Assembly: GCF_013409305.1 (NCBI RefSeq)
Contig: NZ_JACBZJ010000001.1
Span: forward strand, 2,914,001-2,978,000
Reading direction: 5' to 3'
Source: Cellulomonas soli
GTDB lineage: Bacteria; Actinomycetota; Actinomycetes; Actinomycetales; Cellulomonadaceae
Length of the DNA stretch: 64,000 bases
In this document: one piece after another, positions 32,365-42,762 of the stretch
Numbering within the stretch: the first letter of the stretch is position 1
How the letters are laid out: each line of letters starts with the position of its first letter
Notes under the pieces: model-generated
Told to the model about the DNA's origin: nothing
Seen by the model: only the letters and a program-made list of their open reading frames with translations
The model's database searches: none
Position numbers and translations under genes: made by a program

Positions 32365-33045
32365 ATGGCACCCACCTCAGGCCCCGAGCAGCCGACACGC
32401 CCGCTGACCGCCGAGGCCGCGACGGCGGCCGTGGACGGCCGGCACTGGCGGGTCGTGCTCGGCCGGCTGCGCGCCGTGCTCGACACGGGCGACTTCGCGC
32501 GCGGCGCCCTGCTCGTCGCACAGGTGGCCGCCGTCGCCGACGGGCTCGACCACCACCCCGACGTGCTGCTGCGGTACGGCCGGGTGGTGGTGACCACGAC
32601 CTCGCACGACGTCGGCGCCCTCACCTCCCGGGACATCGCGCTCGCCACGGCCGTGAGCCGGATCGCCGACGAGCTCGGCGCGGTGGGGCGTCCGGACCTG
32701 GTCGCGGCCCAGGAGGTCGCGATCGACGCGATCGACGCGAGCGCCGTGCGACCGTTCTGGCGCGCCGTGCTGGCCTACGACGACGCGGACGGGGACCTGG
32801 TCGACCCGGCCGGGCTGGGGCCGTCGTACTGGTTCCAGCAGATGGCGGCGCCGCGGCCGCAACGGAACCGGATCCACGTGGACGTCTCGGTGGGCGTCGA
32901 GGAGGCTCAGGCTCGGATCGAGGCGGCGCTCGCCGCAGGCGGGCACCTCGTGACGGACGAGCACGCCCCCGCGTGGTGGGTCCTGGCCGACGCCGAGGGC
33001 AACGAGGCCTGCGTCTCGACGTGGCAGGGCCGCACCGACGCCTGA
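32365..33045 (+). CDS. Pterin-4a-carbinolamine dehydratase domain fused to a VOC/glyoxalase-like domain
   Basis: 226 residues in two parts. Residues 1-105 are a pterin-carbinolamine dehydratase: HHPDVLLRYGRVVVTTTSHD followed by VGALTSRDIALA holds the active-site His pair and the second His. Residues about 110-226 resemble a glyoxalase-like (VOC) half: a WRAVLAYDD start, DPAGLGPSYWFQQM, NRIHVDVSVGVEEAQARIEA and WWVLADAEGNEACVSTW. No phenylalanine hydroxylase gene is near. The natural substrate is unknown; the dehydratase motif is intact, so pterin recycling is possible. Confidence 0.8.
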   Translation: MAPTSGPEQPTRPLTAEAATAAVDGRHWRVVLGRLRAVLDTGDFARGALLVAQVAAVADGLDHHPDVLLRYGRVVVTTTSHDVGALTSRDIALATAVSRIADELGAVGRPDLVAAQEVAIDAIDASAVRPFWRAVLAYDDADGDLVDPAGLGPSYWFQQMAAPRPQRNRIHVDVSVGVEEAQARIEAALAAGGHLVTDEHAPAWWVLADAEGNEACVSTWQGRTDA

Positions 33046-33120
33046 GCCGGCCCGCGTCCGGGTGTCCGCATCGTGGTCGACCGCCACGTGACCCTCCGGG
33101 CCTTGCCTCGATCGCGGTCA

Positions 33121-33126
33121 TACACT
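33121..33126 (+). promoter_or_regulatory. -10 box for a leaderless ilvD transcript
   Basis: TACACT, 7 bases before ATG 33134. Confidence 0.6.
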
Positions 33127-33133
33127 CGCGATC

Positions 33134-34876
33134 ATGACCCCCACGCCCGACGCCGCCAGCGCGAACGACCCCGGCCCGGAAGGTTCGGCCATCGACATCA
33201 AGCCCCGGTCCCGCCGGGTCACCGACGGCCTGGAGGCCACCGCCTCGCGCGGCATGCTGCGTGCCGTGGGCCTCGGCGACGAGGACTTCGCGAAGCCCCA
33301 GATCGGCGTCGCGAGCTCGTGGAACGAGATCACGCCGTGCAACCTCTCGCTGGACCGGCTCGCCAAGGCGGCCAAGGGAGGCGTGCACGCGGCCGGCGGC
33401 TACCCGCTGGAGTTCGGCACCATCTCCGTCTCGGACGGCATCTCGATGGGCCACGAGGGCATGCACTTCTCGCTCGTGAGCCGCGACATCATCGCCGACT
33501 CGGTCGAGACCGTGATGCAGGCCGAGCGGCTCGACGGCTCCGTGCTCCTCGCGGGCTGCGACAAGTCGCTGCCGGGGATGCTCATGGCGGCCGCGCGCCT
33601 GGACCTGGCGAGCGTGTTCCTCTACGCCGGGACGATCGCGCCGGGCTGGGTCAAGCTCGAGGACGGCACGGAGAAGGACGTCACCCTCATCGACGCCTTC
33701 GAGGCCGTGGGCGCGTGCGCCCGTGGACTGATGAGCCGCGAGGACGTGGGTCGCATCGAACGTGCCGTGTGCCCCGGCGAGGGTGCGTGCGGGGGCATGT
33801 ACACCGCCAACACGATGGCCTCGGTGGCCGAGGCGATCGGCATGTCGTTGCCCGGCTCGGCGGCGCCGCCCTCGGCCGACCGTCGGCGCGACGCGTTCGC
33901 GCACCGCTCGGGGGAGGCCGTCGTCGAGCTGCTGCGCCGCGGGATCACAGCGCGGCAGATCATGACCAAGGAGGCGTTCGAGAACGCGATCGCCGTGGTC
34001 ATGGCGTTCGGCGGCTCGACGAACGCGGTGCTGCACCTGCTCGCGATCGCGCACGAGGCCGAGGTCGACCTCACGCTCGCCGACTTCTCGCGCGTCGCCG
34101 CACGCGTGCCGCATCTGGGTGACCTGAAGCCGTTCGGTCGCTACGTGATGAACGACGTCGACCGCATCGGCGGCGTCCCCGTGGTCATGAAGGCGCTGCT
34201 GGACGCCGGGCTGCTGCACGGCGACTGCCTCACGGTCACCGGCCGCACGGTCGCGGAGAACCTGGCCGACATCGCCCCGCCCGACCCGGACGGCAAGATC
34301 CTGCGCGCGCTGGACAACCCGATCCACCGCACGGGCGGCATCACGATCCTGCACGGCTCGCTCGCGCCCGAGGGTGCCGTGGTGAAGTCCGCGGGCTTCG
34401 ACTCCGACGTCTTCGAGGGCACCGCGCGCGTGTTCGACCGCGAGCGCGCCGCGATGGACGCGCTCGAGGACGGCACGATCCAGGCGGGCGACGTCGTGGT
34501 GATCCGCTACGAGGGCCCCAAGGGCGGGCCGGGGATGCGCGAGATGCTCGCGATCACCGGGGCGATCAAGGGTGCCGGGCTCGGCAAGGACGTCCTGCTC
34601 ATCACCGACGGCCGGTTCTCGGGCGGCACGACCGGGCTGTGCGTGGGTCACATCGCACCCGAGGCGGTCGACGCCGGTCCGATCGCTTTCATCGTGGACG
34701 GTGACCGGATCCGGCTCGACATGGCGCACGAGACGCTCGACCTCCTGGTCGAGCCCGCCGAGCTCGCGGCGCGCGCCGAGGGCTGGGCGCCGCTGCCGCC
34801 GCGCTACACCCGCGGTGTGCTGGGCAAGTACCAGAAGCTGGTCGGCTCCGCGTCGCGGGGCGCCGTCCTGACCTGA
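33134..34876 (+). CDS. ilvD: Dihydroxy-acid dehydratase
   Basis: Fe-S enzyme that makes 2-oxo acids in valine, isoleucine and leucine synthesis. 580 residues. Signature 1 is [20 protein letters not shown] and the second cluster cysteine is in [20 protein letters not shown]. The C-terminal signature region includes [20 protein letters not shown]. The transcript appears leaderless. It lies about 4 kb upstream of ilvBNC, separated by an ABC exporter pair, so it is regulated apart from them. Confidence 0.95.
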   Translation: MTPTPDAASANDPGPEGSAIDIKPRSRRVTDGLEATASRGMLRAVGLGDEDFAKPQIGVASSWNEITPCNLSLDRLAKAAKGGVHAAGGYPLEFGTISVSDGISMGHEGMHFSLVSRDIIADSVETVMQAERLDGSVLLAGCDKSLPGMLMAAARLDLASVFLYAGTIAPGWVKLEDGTEKDVTLIDAFEAVGACARGLMSREDVGRIERAVCPGEGACGGMYTANTMASVAEAIGMSLPGSAAPPSADRRRDAFAHRSGEAVVELLRRGITARQIMTKEAFENAIAVVMAFGGSTNAVLHLLAIAHEAEVDLTLADFSRVAARVPHLGDLKPFGRYVMNDVDRIGGVPVVMKALLDAGLLHGDCLTVTGRTVAENLADIAPPDPDGKILRALDNPIHRTGGITILHGSLAPEGAVVKSAGFDSDVFEGTARVFDRERAAMDALEDGTIQAGDVVVIRYEGPKGGPGMREMLAITGAIKGAGLGKDVLLITDGRFSGGTTGLCVGHIAPEAVDAGPIAFIVDGDRIRLDMAHETLDLLVEPAELAARAEGWAPLPPRYTRGVLGKYQKLVGSASRGAVLT

Positions 34877-35003
34877 GCCGCACGGGCCTCGCCCTGCCTC
34901 CGCCCGAGCCCCGGGGACGGGCCTTGAGGTGGCGTGCCGACGTGCCGATGACCTGGTCAGGGGTCGTGCCGCACGGCCCGCGCGACGAGCAGGGGGACTC
35001 GTG

Positions 35004-35999
35004 GTGGAACCAGGCGCACCGGCGATCCGTACCCGGGGGCTGCGCAAGACGTACCGGTCGTTCACGTTGCGTCAGGTGGTGGCCGTCGAGGGGCTGGACC
35101 TCGAGGTGCCCGTCGGCGGCGTGCACGCGTTCCTCGGCCCGAACGGCGCGGGCAAGACGACCACGATCCGCATGCTGCTCGGTCTCGTGCGGCCGGACGC
35201 CGGCACGATCCAGGTGCTCGGGCACGACCTGCCGGGCGGGCTCGAGGCAGCCGTCACACGGGTCGGGGCCGTCGTCGAGCAACCGAAGTTCTTCCCGACG
35301 TTCTCGGGCCGGCGCAACCTGGCGTTGCTCGCCCGGGGCGCCGGTGTCGACGAGCGGCGGGTCGACGAGGTGCTCGAGCACGTCGGGCTGTCCGAGCGGG
35401 CGCGCGACCGGTTCCGCACGTACTCCCTGGGCATGAAGCAGCGGCTCGCCGTCGCCGCCACCCTGCTGAAGGACCCCGAGCTCGTGATCTTCGACGAGCC
35501 CACGAACGGCCTCGACCCGGCGGGCATCCACGACGTGCGCGCGACGATGCGCTCGCTCGCCGAGCAGGGACGCACCGTGCTGGTCTCGAGCCACGTGCTC
35601 GCCGAGGTCGAGCAGGTGGCGGACACGGTCTCGATCGTGGTCCGCGGCCGGTTGGTCGCCGACGGGAGGGTCGCCGACCTGGTCGGGTCCCGTGCGACGT
35701 CCTCGGTGCGTGTGGGGGTGGCCGAGCCCGGTCCCGCTGCCGACGCCCTCGTCGCGTGCGGCTGGACGGTCGTGCGTGACGGCGAGCACCTGCTGGTGGA
35801 CGGGCCCGGGGATGCGTCGGAGGTCGCGCGCGCTCTCGCGGCGGCCCGGATCTACCCACGCGAGCTCGTCCCGGTGCGCGCCGACCTCGAGCAGGTCTTC
35901 CTCGAGTTGACAGGCGGCCCTCGCGAGGGGCACCCGAGGGAGGCTGGAGCGCGGGGCGCGCGGCCCGGGCCTGCCGTGGGTGCAGGGGTCGACGCATGA
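35004..35999 (+). CDS. ABC exporter ATP-binding protein (ABC-2 type)
   Basis: About 331 residues. Walker A is FLGPNGAGKTTTIRMLLGLV, the signature YSLGMKQRLAVAATLL and Walker B LVIFDEPTNGLDPAG, with SSHVLAEVEQVAD as H-loop. A C-terminal domain of about 100 residues follows, typical of DrrA/CcmA-like exporters. Start: tandem GTGs occur at 35001 and 35004; AGGGGG at 34991-34996 favours 35004. Its stop overlaps the permease start (ATGA). The substrate is unknown. Confidence 0.9.
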   Translation: MEPGAPAIRTRGLRKTYRSFTLRQVVAVEGLDLEVPVGGVHAFLGPNGAGKTTTIRMLLGLVRPDAGTIQVLGHDLPGGLEAAVTRVGAVVEQPKFFPTFSGRRNLALLARGAGVDERRVDEVLEHVGLSERARDRFRTYSLGMKQRLAVAATLLKDPELVIFDEPTNGLDPAGIHDVRATMRSLAEQGRTVLVSSHVLAEVEQVADTVSIVVRGRLVADGRVADLVGSRATSSVRVGVAEPGPAADALVACGWTVVRDGEHLLVDGPGDASEVARALAAARIYPRELVPVRADLEQVFLELTGGPREGHPREAGARGARPGPAVGAGVDA

Positions 36000-36988
36000 G
36001 GCTGCTGCGGACCGAGCTGGAACGTTTCCGTTGCCGCGCCGTGCTGTGGTTGGTCACCGGTCTGCTGCTGCTGACGGCCGTCGGCTACGTGATCCTGGCC
36101 GTGGACAGGTCGGCGCCCCCGGGGCCCGCGGACGTGGCCGCGGGGCACGCGAGCTACCAGAGCGTGGTGGACGGCTGGGAGCGGGCCAGCGAGCAGGCGG
36201 CGCAGCTGTGCGCCGAGCTGACCGAGGACCCGACGAGCGACCCGGAGACGGTGGACCTGGCCTGCAGCGGGCTGCCCGCGCCGCGGCTCGAGGACTACCT
36301 GCCGATGCAGGCGGCGTTCGAGGACGTCATCCCCGAGTCGTTGGCCGGCATGACGATCCCCCTCGCGGTGGCGGCGCTGGCGATGGGTGTGAGCTTCGTG
36401 GCCGCCGAGTTCGCGACCGGTTCCATGGGTACCTGGCTGACGTTCGTCCCGGGCCGCGGCCGGGTCCTGGCGAGCAAGACGGCCGCGGCGGCGCTCGGGG
36501 TGGTGCCGGTGCTCGTCGCCGCGCAGGTGACGGTGCTGCTCGGGGGAGCGGGCGTCTTCCTGGTCCGGGGTCTGCCGCTCGGCGACGCGGTGCTCTGGTC
36601 GGACCTGGCCGTGCTCGCCGGGCGTCAGACGGTGCTGGCCGTGCTCGCCGCGGTCGCGGGTGCGGCGCTCGCGTTCGCGCTGAGGCACGCTGCCGCGGTG
36701 ACGGGGGTGCTCGTGTGGTGGTTCGTCGCGGTCGAGGTCACGTTGCCCGTCGTGCTGCCGCGGGCCCGCTCGGCGACCCTGGTGCTGCACGCGCAGGCCT
36801 GGGTGGAGCGGATCGCGAGCTTCTCGGTCGACGAGTGCGCGCCCGACCCCGCGGACCCTGCGCTGCAGCTGTGCACCACGGTCGTGCACACGGTGGGCGC
36901 CTCCCAGGGCCTGGTCGTGCTGGTCGCCGTGGCGGTGGCTCTCGTGGGACTCGGCCTGCTGGTGTTCCGCCGCCGCGACGTCGCGTGA
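35996..36988 (+). CDS. ABC-2 type exporter permease
   Basis: 330 residues with about six membrane helices. The first is VLWLVTGLLLLTAVGYVILA, followed by an outer loop of about 90 residues with several Cys (QLCAELTEDP, DLACSGLPAP). Four closely packed helices come next, and the last is LVVLVAVAVALVGLGLLVF before a basic tail. FVAAEFATGSMGTWLTFVPG between helices is the conserved cytoplasmic stretch of such permeases. Pairs with the upstream ATPase by a 4-bp overlap. Confidence 0.85.
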   Translation: MRLLRTELERFRCRAVLWLVTGLLLLTAVGYVILAVDRSAPPGPADVAAGHASYQSVVDGWERASEQAAQLCAELTEDPTSDPETVDLACSGLPAPRLEDYLPMQAAFEDVIPESLAGMTIPLAVAALAMGVSFVAAEFATGSMGTWLTFVPGRGRVLASKTAAAALGVVPVLVAAQVTVLLGGAGVFLVRGLPLGDAVLWSDLAVLAGRQTVLAVLAAVAGAALAFALRHAAAVTGVLVWWFVAVEVTLPVVLPRARSATLVLHAQAWVERIASFSVDECAPDPADPALQLCTTVVHTVGASQGLVVLVAVAVALVGLGLLVFRRRDVA

Positions 36989-37061
36989 GCGGCGGTCCCG
37001 CAGGCTGCGGCGGCATCCGGGCGTCCAGCAGTTGGGCATGTGAACCACGATGTGAGACGGC

Positions 37062-37090
37062 GTGACACTCGCTGGGGACAGGCGTAGGGT
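37062..37090 (+). promoter_or_regulatory. Promoter of the ilvB leader and ilvBNC operon
   Basis: GTGACA at 37062-37067 and TAGGGT at 37085-37090 are 17 bases apart, close to the sigma-A consensus. The -10 box ends 7 bases before the leader GTG, so the leader peptide is at the extreme 5' end of the mRNA. Confidence 0.75.
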
Positions 37091-37097
37091 CGCTGGC

Positions 37098-37142
37098 GTG
37101 CAGACGATCTTCCTCGTAGTACTTCCTGGGCGCGCCGGCTAG
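37098..37142 (+). CDS. ilvB leader peptide (attenuation)
   Basis: A 14-codon frame, GTG start to TAG, encoding [14 protein letters not shown]. Five of residues 4-9 are Ile, Leu or Val (I, L, V, V, L), including two GTA and one CTT codon that are otherwise infrequent in this GC-rich DNA. A terminator hairpin with a T tract follows 31 bases after the stop and the ilvB start comes after that. This is the arrangement of ribosome-stalling attenuation by branched-chain amino acids, known for ilv operons in other bacteria including corynebacteria. Confidence 0.82.
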   Translation: MQTIFLVVLPGRAG

Positions 37143-37173
37143 GCCACACCGCACAGGTCTCGTCAGCGCGCTC

Positions 37174-37211
37174 ACCCCTCGACAGCCCGGCTCCGGGCCG
37201 AGGGGTCTTTT
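37174..37211 (+). terminator. Attenuator hairpin before ilvB
   Basis: Arms ACCCCTCG (37174-37181) and CGAGGGGT (37199-37206) enclose a second stem CCCGG/CCGGG and are followed by CTTTT. A proper intrinsic terminator placed between leader peptide and structural gene. Confidence 0.8.
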
Positions 37212-37287
37212 CATGTCCGGCCAGCGACACCCAGCAGCACCCAGCACGAACGTCCGGTACGTCCCAGCACGACCCAGGGAGACATCG

Positions 37288-39192
37288 ATGGTCCAGGGTC
37301 CCCATCCGGCCCCGCCGCGCACACCGAGCCATGGCGCTCCGGGCGCCGCGGCCCCCGCCCGAGCAGCCGCGCCCGCCGCAGTCCCGGCGCCCGCGCCCGC
37401 CGTCGTCACCGCACCGACGCGGGTCGTCGGCGTCGTCGGCCCCGAGAAGGTCCTCGGCTCGAAGTCGATCGTCCGTTCGCTCGAGGAGGCCGGCACCGAG
37501 GTCGTCTTCGGCATCCCGGGCGGCGCGATCCTGCCGACGTACGACCCCCTCATGGACTCCACCCGGATGCGCCACATCCTCGTGCGCCACGAGCAGGGCG
37601 CGGGCCACGCCGCGACGGGCTACGCGCAGGCCACCGGCAAGGTCGGCGTGTGCATCGCGACCTCCGGACCCGGCGCGACGAATCTCGTCACCGCGATCGC
37701 CGACGCGAACATGGACTCGATCCCGCTCGTGGCGATCACCGGTCAGGTCGGCGCCTCCCTCATCGGGACGGACGCGTTCCAGGAGGCCGACATCGTCGGC
37801 ATGACGCTGCCGGTCACCAAGCACAACTACCTCGTGACGAACGCGGACGACATCCCGCGCGTGATCGCCGAGGCGTTCCACATCGCCTCGACCGGTCGGC
37901 CCGGGCCGGTGCTCGTCGACGTCGCCAAGTCGGCGCAGCAGGCGCAGACGATGTTCAGCTGGCCGCAGGCGCTCGACCTGCCCGGCTACCACCCGGTCAC
38001 CAAGCCGCACTCCAAGCAGATCCGTGAGGCGGCCCGCCTCCTGGCGACCTCTCGTCGTCCGGTCCTGTACGTGGGGGGCGGCACGATCCGTTCGGGTGCC
38101 TCCGCCGAGCTGCGAGCCCTGGTCGACGCCTCGGGGGCACCGGCCGTCACGACGCTCATGGCGCGCGGTGCGCTGCCCGACTCCCACCCGCAGAACCTCG
38201 GCATGCCGGGCATGCACGGCACGGTCGCCGCGGTCGCGGCGCTGCAGAAGGCCGACCTGATCGTGGCCCTGGGCGCGCGGTTCGACGACCGCGTCACCGG
38301 CAAGCTGTCGAGCTTCGCGCCGCACGCCACGATCGTGCACGCGGACATCGACCCGGCCGAGATCGGCAAGAACCGCACGGCCGACGTGCCGATCGTCGGT
38401 GACCTCAAGGAGGTCCTGGCGGACCTGCTGCCCGAGCTCGCCCGTGAGCACGGCGTGCACGGCAAGCCCGACCTGGCCGCCTGGTGGAAGCAGCTGGACG
38501 ACTGGCGCGAGACGTTCCCCCTCGGCTACGACGAGCCCGAGGACGGCCACCTCGCGCCGCAGTACGTCATCGGTCGGATCGGCGAGCTGTCCGGGCCCGA
38601 GGCGATCTTCGCCGCGGGCGTCGGCCAGCACCAGATGTGGGCCGCGCAGTTCATCCGCTACCAGCGGCCGAACGCGTGGCTCAACTCCGGCGGCCTGGGC
38701 ACCATGGGCTTCTCGGTGCCGGCGGCCATGGGCGCCAAGGTCGGCCAGCCGGACCGCACGGTCTGGGCGATCGACGGCGACGGCTGCTTCCAGATGACCA
38801 ACCAGGAGCTCGCGACCTGCACGATCAACGACATCCCGATCAAGGTCGCGATCATCAACAACTCCTCGCTCGGCATGGTCCGGCAGTGGCAGACGCTGTT
38901 CTACGAGTCGCGCTACTCCAACACCGACCTGCACACCGGTCACGGCACCGTGCGCATCCCCGACTTCGTCAAGCTGGCCGACGCCTACGGTGCGGTCGGC
39001 CTGCGCTGCGAGACGAAGGCCGACGTGGACGCCACGATCAAGCGGGCGCTCGAGATCGACGACCAGCCGGTCGTCGTCGACTTCACCGTCTCGCGTGACG
39101 CGATGGTGTGGCCGATGGTCGCCGCCGGGGTCAGCAACGACGACATCCAGTACGCCCGGGGCATCAGCCCGGCGTGGGACCGGGAGGACTGA
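37288..39192 (+). CDS. ilvB: Acetolactate synthase, large (catalytic) subunit
   Basis: First common enzyme of valine/leucine/isoleucine synthesis. 634 residues including an Ala/Pro-rich N-terminal extension of about 45 residues, common in actinobacteria. The TPP-activating Glu is in [20 protein letters not shown], the FAD/central domain includes [20 protein letters not shown] and the TPP-binding motif is [23 protein letters not shown] 37288 is preferred over ATG 37213 because AGGGAGA lies 5 bases upstream and 37213 is at the edge of the attenuator T tract. Followed after 3 bp by ilvN. Confidence 0.95.
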   Translation: MVQGPHPAPPRTPSHGAPGAAAPARAAAPAAVPAPAPAVVTAPTRVVGVVGPEKVLGSKSIVRSLEEAGTEVVFGIPGGAILPTYDPLMDSTRMRHILVRHEQGAGHAATGYAQATGKVGVCIATSGPGATNLVTAIADANMDSIPLVAITGQVGASLIGTDAFQEADIVGMTLPVTKHNYLVTNADDIPRVIAEAFHIASTGRPGPVLVDVAKSAQQAQTMFSWPQALDLPGYHPVTKPHSKQIREAARLLATSRRPVLYVGGGTIRSGASAELRALVDASGAPAVTTLMARGALPDSHPQNLGMPGMHGTVAAVAALQKADLIVALGARFDDRVTGKLSSFAPHATIVHADIDPAEIGKNRTADVPIVGDLKEVLADLLPELAREHGVHGKPDLAAWWKQLDDWRETFPLGYDEPEDGHLAPQYVIGRIGELSGPEAIFAAGVGQHQMWAAQFIRYQRPNAWLNSGGLGTMGFSVPAAMGAKVGQPDRTVWAIDGDGCFQMTNQELATCTINDIPIKVAIINNSSLGMVRQWQTLFYESRYSNTDLHTGHGTVRIPDFVKLADAYGAVGLRCETKADVDATIKRALEIDDQPVVVDFTVSRDAMVWPMVAAGVSNDDIQYARGISPAWDRED

Positions 39193-39195
39193 GGC

Positions 39196-39720
39196 ATGAG
39201 CCGTCACACGCTGTCGGTGCTCGTCGAGAACAAGCCCGGCGTGCTCACGCGCGTCGCGGGGCTCTTCGCGCGCCGCTCGTTCAACATCCACTCCCTCGCG
39301 GTGGGCCCGACCGAGCACGAGGAGATCTCGCGCATCACGGTCGTCGTCGACGTCGACGAGCTGCCGCTCGAGCAGGTGACCAAGCAGCTGAACAAGCTGA
39401 TCAACGTCATCAAGATCGTCGAGCTCGAGGACGCCGCCTCTGTGCAGCGCGAGCTGCTGCTGGTGAAGGTCAAGGCCGACACGGCGCAGCGCACGCACGT
39501 GCTCGAGGTCGTCCAGCTGTTCCGTGCGCACGTCGTCGACGTCGTCCCGGACACGGTCGTCGTCGAGGCGACCGGTGGCCCGGGCAAGCTCGAGGCCCTG
39601 CTCACCGCCCTGGAGCCCTTCGGCATCCGTGAGATCGTGCAGTCAGGCACCGTCGCCATCGGCCGTGGCTCACGCTCCATCACGGACCGCGCTCTCGAGC
39701 GCGTCAGCCGTTCGGCCTGA
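39196..39720 (+). CDS. ilvN: Acetolactate synthase, small regulatory subunit
   Basis: 174 residues. The N-terminal ACT domain reads HTLSVLVENKPGVLTRVAGL and FARRSFNIHSLAVGPTE, the valine-binding region; the C-terminal domain starts near RELLLVKVKAD. It confers feedback inhibition on IlvB. ATG 39196 is 3 bp after the ilvB stop. Confidence 0.95.
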   Translation: MSRHTLSVLVENKPGVLTRVAGLFARRSFNIHSLAVGPTEHEEISRITVVVDVDELPLEQVTKQLNKLINVIKIVELEDAASVQRELLLVKVKADTAQRTHVLEVVQLFRAHVVDVVPDTVVVEATGGPGKLEALLTALEPFGIREIVQSGTVAIGRGSRSITDRALERVSRSA

Positions 39721-40794
<1,074 letters not shown>

Positions 40795-40800
40795 GGCGGA

Positions 40801-40831
40801 GGTGGCGGTCGCCCGTAGGGCGGCCGCCGCC
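40801..40831 (+). terminator. Hairpin after ilvBNC
   Basis: 14-base arms, 40801-40814 and 40818-40831, pair with two G-U wobbles around a 3-base loop. Likely operon terminator, without a T run. It is homologous to the hairpin at 40909-40947. Confidence 0.6.
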
Positions 40832-40908
40832 GCAGGTCGGCGCAGAGCCGAACCCGACCACGAGGACAGCGGGCGGGTGAGGTTCTCTGCGGACCGCGCT
40901 GAGGCGTA

Positions 40909-40947
40909 GGTGGGAGTCGCCCCGACACGTTCGGGGTGGCTCCCACC
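40909..40947 (+). other. Second hairpin, homologous to the ilvC terminator
   Basis: A 16-bp stem (40909-40924 with 40932-40947, two G-U pairs) and a 7-base loop. It is preceded by CGCTGAGGCGTA, which matches CGCTGAGGCGGA before the first hairpin. Stem positions differ between the two in a compensating way. A third weaker stem (40842-40854 with 40881-40890) lies between them. Confidence 0.6.
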
Positions 40948-41014
40948 TGCCGTGTCCGGCACCATGGCGGCGGACCGCGTGGATGCGGCCGTCACTGACG
41001 AGCGGAGCACGGCC

Positions 41015-41524
41015 ATGAGCGCAGACGACCAGGACCAGCGGATCGCGGCGTTCTGGGAGGCGGCTCGCGGGCATCTCGGCCTCGGCAAGCTCGAGTTCGT
41101 GGTCGGCACGCAGCCTGCCGACGTGGTCGCACCGCCGACGTGGTCCTTCGGGGACGACGTGGTGCTGGCGGACGCGTTGCTCGCTCTCGTCCTCGAGGGC
41201 CGTAAGACGGCCACGGCGACGACGCTGCTCGAGCTGGAGGAGGCGGGCGAGTCCGTCCCTCGTGAGGGCGACCTGTCGATCGTGCTGGACGGTGCGGGGG
41301 AGCCGCGTGCTCTGCTGCGGACCACGCAGGTGGAGGTGGCACCCTTCGACCAGGTGGGTGAGGACTTCGCCTCGGCCGAGGGCGAGGACGACGGGTCGTT
41401 GGGGTCGTGGCGCGCGGAGCACGAGCGGTACTGGCGGCGAGTTCTGGGTGACGACCGGTTCTCGGTCGACCTGCCGGTGGTGCAGGAGCGGTTCGAGGTC
41501 GTCTACCCGCGGACCTCGCTCTGA
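41015..41524 (+). CDS. ASCH domain protein
   Basis: 169 residues from ATG 41015 (MSADDQDQRIAAFWEAARGH). Body typical of ASCH proteins: WSFGDDVVLADALLALVLEG, then RKTATATTLLELEEAGESVP and a PREGDLSIVLDGAGEPRALL strand, ending FSVDLPVVQERFEVVYP. ASCH domains have a PUA-like fold and either bind RNA or hydrolyse N4-acetylcytidine-type amides; the RKTAT motif with Lys and Thr is the putative catalytic part. In-frame ATGs upstream (40910, 40964) would run through the hairpin region and are less likely. Confidence 0.8.
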   Translation: MSADDQDQRIAAFWEAARGHLGLGKLEFVVGTQPADVVAPPTWSFGDDVVLADALLALVLEGRKTATATTLLELEEAGESVPREGDLSIVLDGAGEPRALLRTTQVEVAPFDQVGEDFASAEGEDDGSLGSWRAEHERYWRRVLGDDRFSVDLPVVQERFEVVYPRTSL

Positions 41525-41581
41525 GCGTCCGCGCGACGATCCGCCAGGTGAGACGCCCGTCCCGACGGGTGGGACGAGGAG

Positions 41582-41587
41582 TAGCCT
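41582..41587 (+). promoter_or_regulatory. -10 box for a leaderless leuB transcript
   Basis: TAGCCT, 6 bases before ATG 41594. Confidence 0.5.
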
Positions 41588-41593
41588 GCGAGC

Positions 41594-42652
41594 ATGGTCG
41601 ACAACGCGCCTGCCCGGGACATCAACCTCGCCGTCGTCGCTGGTGACGGCATCGGCACCGAGGTCGTCGAGCAGGGCCTCCTGGTCCTCGACGCGGCGCT
41701 CGCCGGCAGCGGCACGACCGTCTCGACCACCGACTTCGACTTCGGCGCCCGTCGCTGGCACGCGACCGGCGAGACGCTCACGGACACCGACCTCGACGCG
41801 ATCCGCACGCACGACGCGATCCTGCTCGGCGCGATCGGCGACCCGTCCGTCCCTTCCGGCGTCCTCGAGCGGGGCCTGCTGCTCAAGCTGCGGTTCGCGC
41901 TCGACCACTACGTCAACCTGCGCCCGTCCAAGCTGTTCGCCGGTGTGACCGGTCCGCTCGCGAACCCCGGCGAGATCGACTTCGTCGTCGTGCGCGAGGG
42001 CACGGAGGGGCCGTACGTCGGCAACGGCGGCGCGATCCGCGTCGGCACGCCGCACGAGGTCGCCAACGAGGTCTCCGTCAACACGGCCTTCGGCGTCGAG
42101 CGGGTCGTGCGCGACGCGTTCGCCCGGGCCGCCGCGCGTCCCCGCAAGAAGCTCACGCTCGTGCACAAGCACAACGTGCTCGTGCACGCCGGTCACCTGT
42201 GGCGCCGTACGGTCGAGGCCGTCAACGCCGAGTTCCCGGACGTCACCGTGGACTACCTGCACGTCGACGCCGCCACGATCTTCCTGGTGACGAACCCGTC
42301 CCGGTTCGACGTGATCGTGACCGACAACCTGTTCGGCGACATCCTCACGGACCTCGCAGCCGCCATCACCGGCGGCATCGGCCTGGCGGCCTCGGCGAAC
42401 ATCAACCCGGACCGCACGGCTCCGAGCATGTTCGAGCCCGTGCACGGGTCCGCCCCCGACATCGCCGGTCAGGGCAAGGCCGACCCGACCGCGACGATCC
42501 TCTCGGTCGCGCTGCTGCTCGACCACCTCGGGCACGTCGACGCGGCCGCGCGGGTCGAGGCGGCCGTCGCGGCCGACCTGGCCGAGCGCGGCGGGCGAGT
42601 ACGGTCGACGGCCGAGGTGGGCAAGGACCTCGCGGCGCGCGTCGCCGGCTGA
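41594..42652 (+). CDS. leuB: 3-isopropylmalate dehydrogenase
   Basis: NAD-dependent oxidative decarboxylase of leucine synthesis; also acts on 3-methylmalate in the citramalate route to isoleucine. 352 residues. It begins [20 protein letters not shown], has [20 protein letters not shown] and [15 protein letters not shown] for substrate binding, and the family signature [20 protein letters not shown] with the metal-binding Asp residues. It is close to ilvE and cimA, which suits both the leucine and citramalate routes. Confidence 0.95.
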   Translation: MVDNAPARDINLAVVAGDGIGTEVVEQGLLVLDAALAGSGTTVSTTDFDFGARRWHATGETLTDTDLDAIRTHDAILLGAIGDPSVPSGVLERGLLLKLRFALDHYVNLRPSKLFAGVTGPLANPGEIDFVVVREGTEGPYVGNGGAIRVGTPHEVANEVSVNTAFGVERVVRDAFARAAARPRKKLTLVHKHNVLVHAGHLWRRTVEAVNAEFPDVTVDYLHVDAATIFLVTNPSRFDVIVTDNLFGDILTDLAAAITGGIGLAASANINPDRTAPSMFEPVHGSAPDIAGQGKADPTATILSVALLLDHLGHVDAAARVEAAVAADLAERGGRVRSTAEVGKDLAARVAG

Positions 42653-42762
42653 TCCTGCGCGAGCACCTCGCCGCGGCACGTCCGCGTCGAGGTCCGCCGA
42701 GTCGTTCCACCCGGCCGTCCTCACCGGTACCGTCGTTCCTGACCCTGGTGAAAGGCCCCCCG

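Noticed and set aside
37143..37211. T-box or other metabolite riboswitch before ilvB
   Set aside because: No T-box sequence or conserved riboswitch core is visible, and the leader peptide with attenuator explains the region.
36625..39531. A 968-codon minus-strand frame opposite ilvB
   Set aside because: Antisense to ilvB and its leader; no recognisable motifs.
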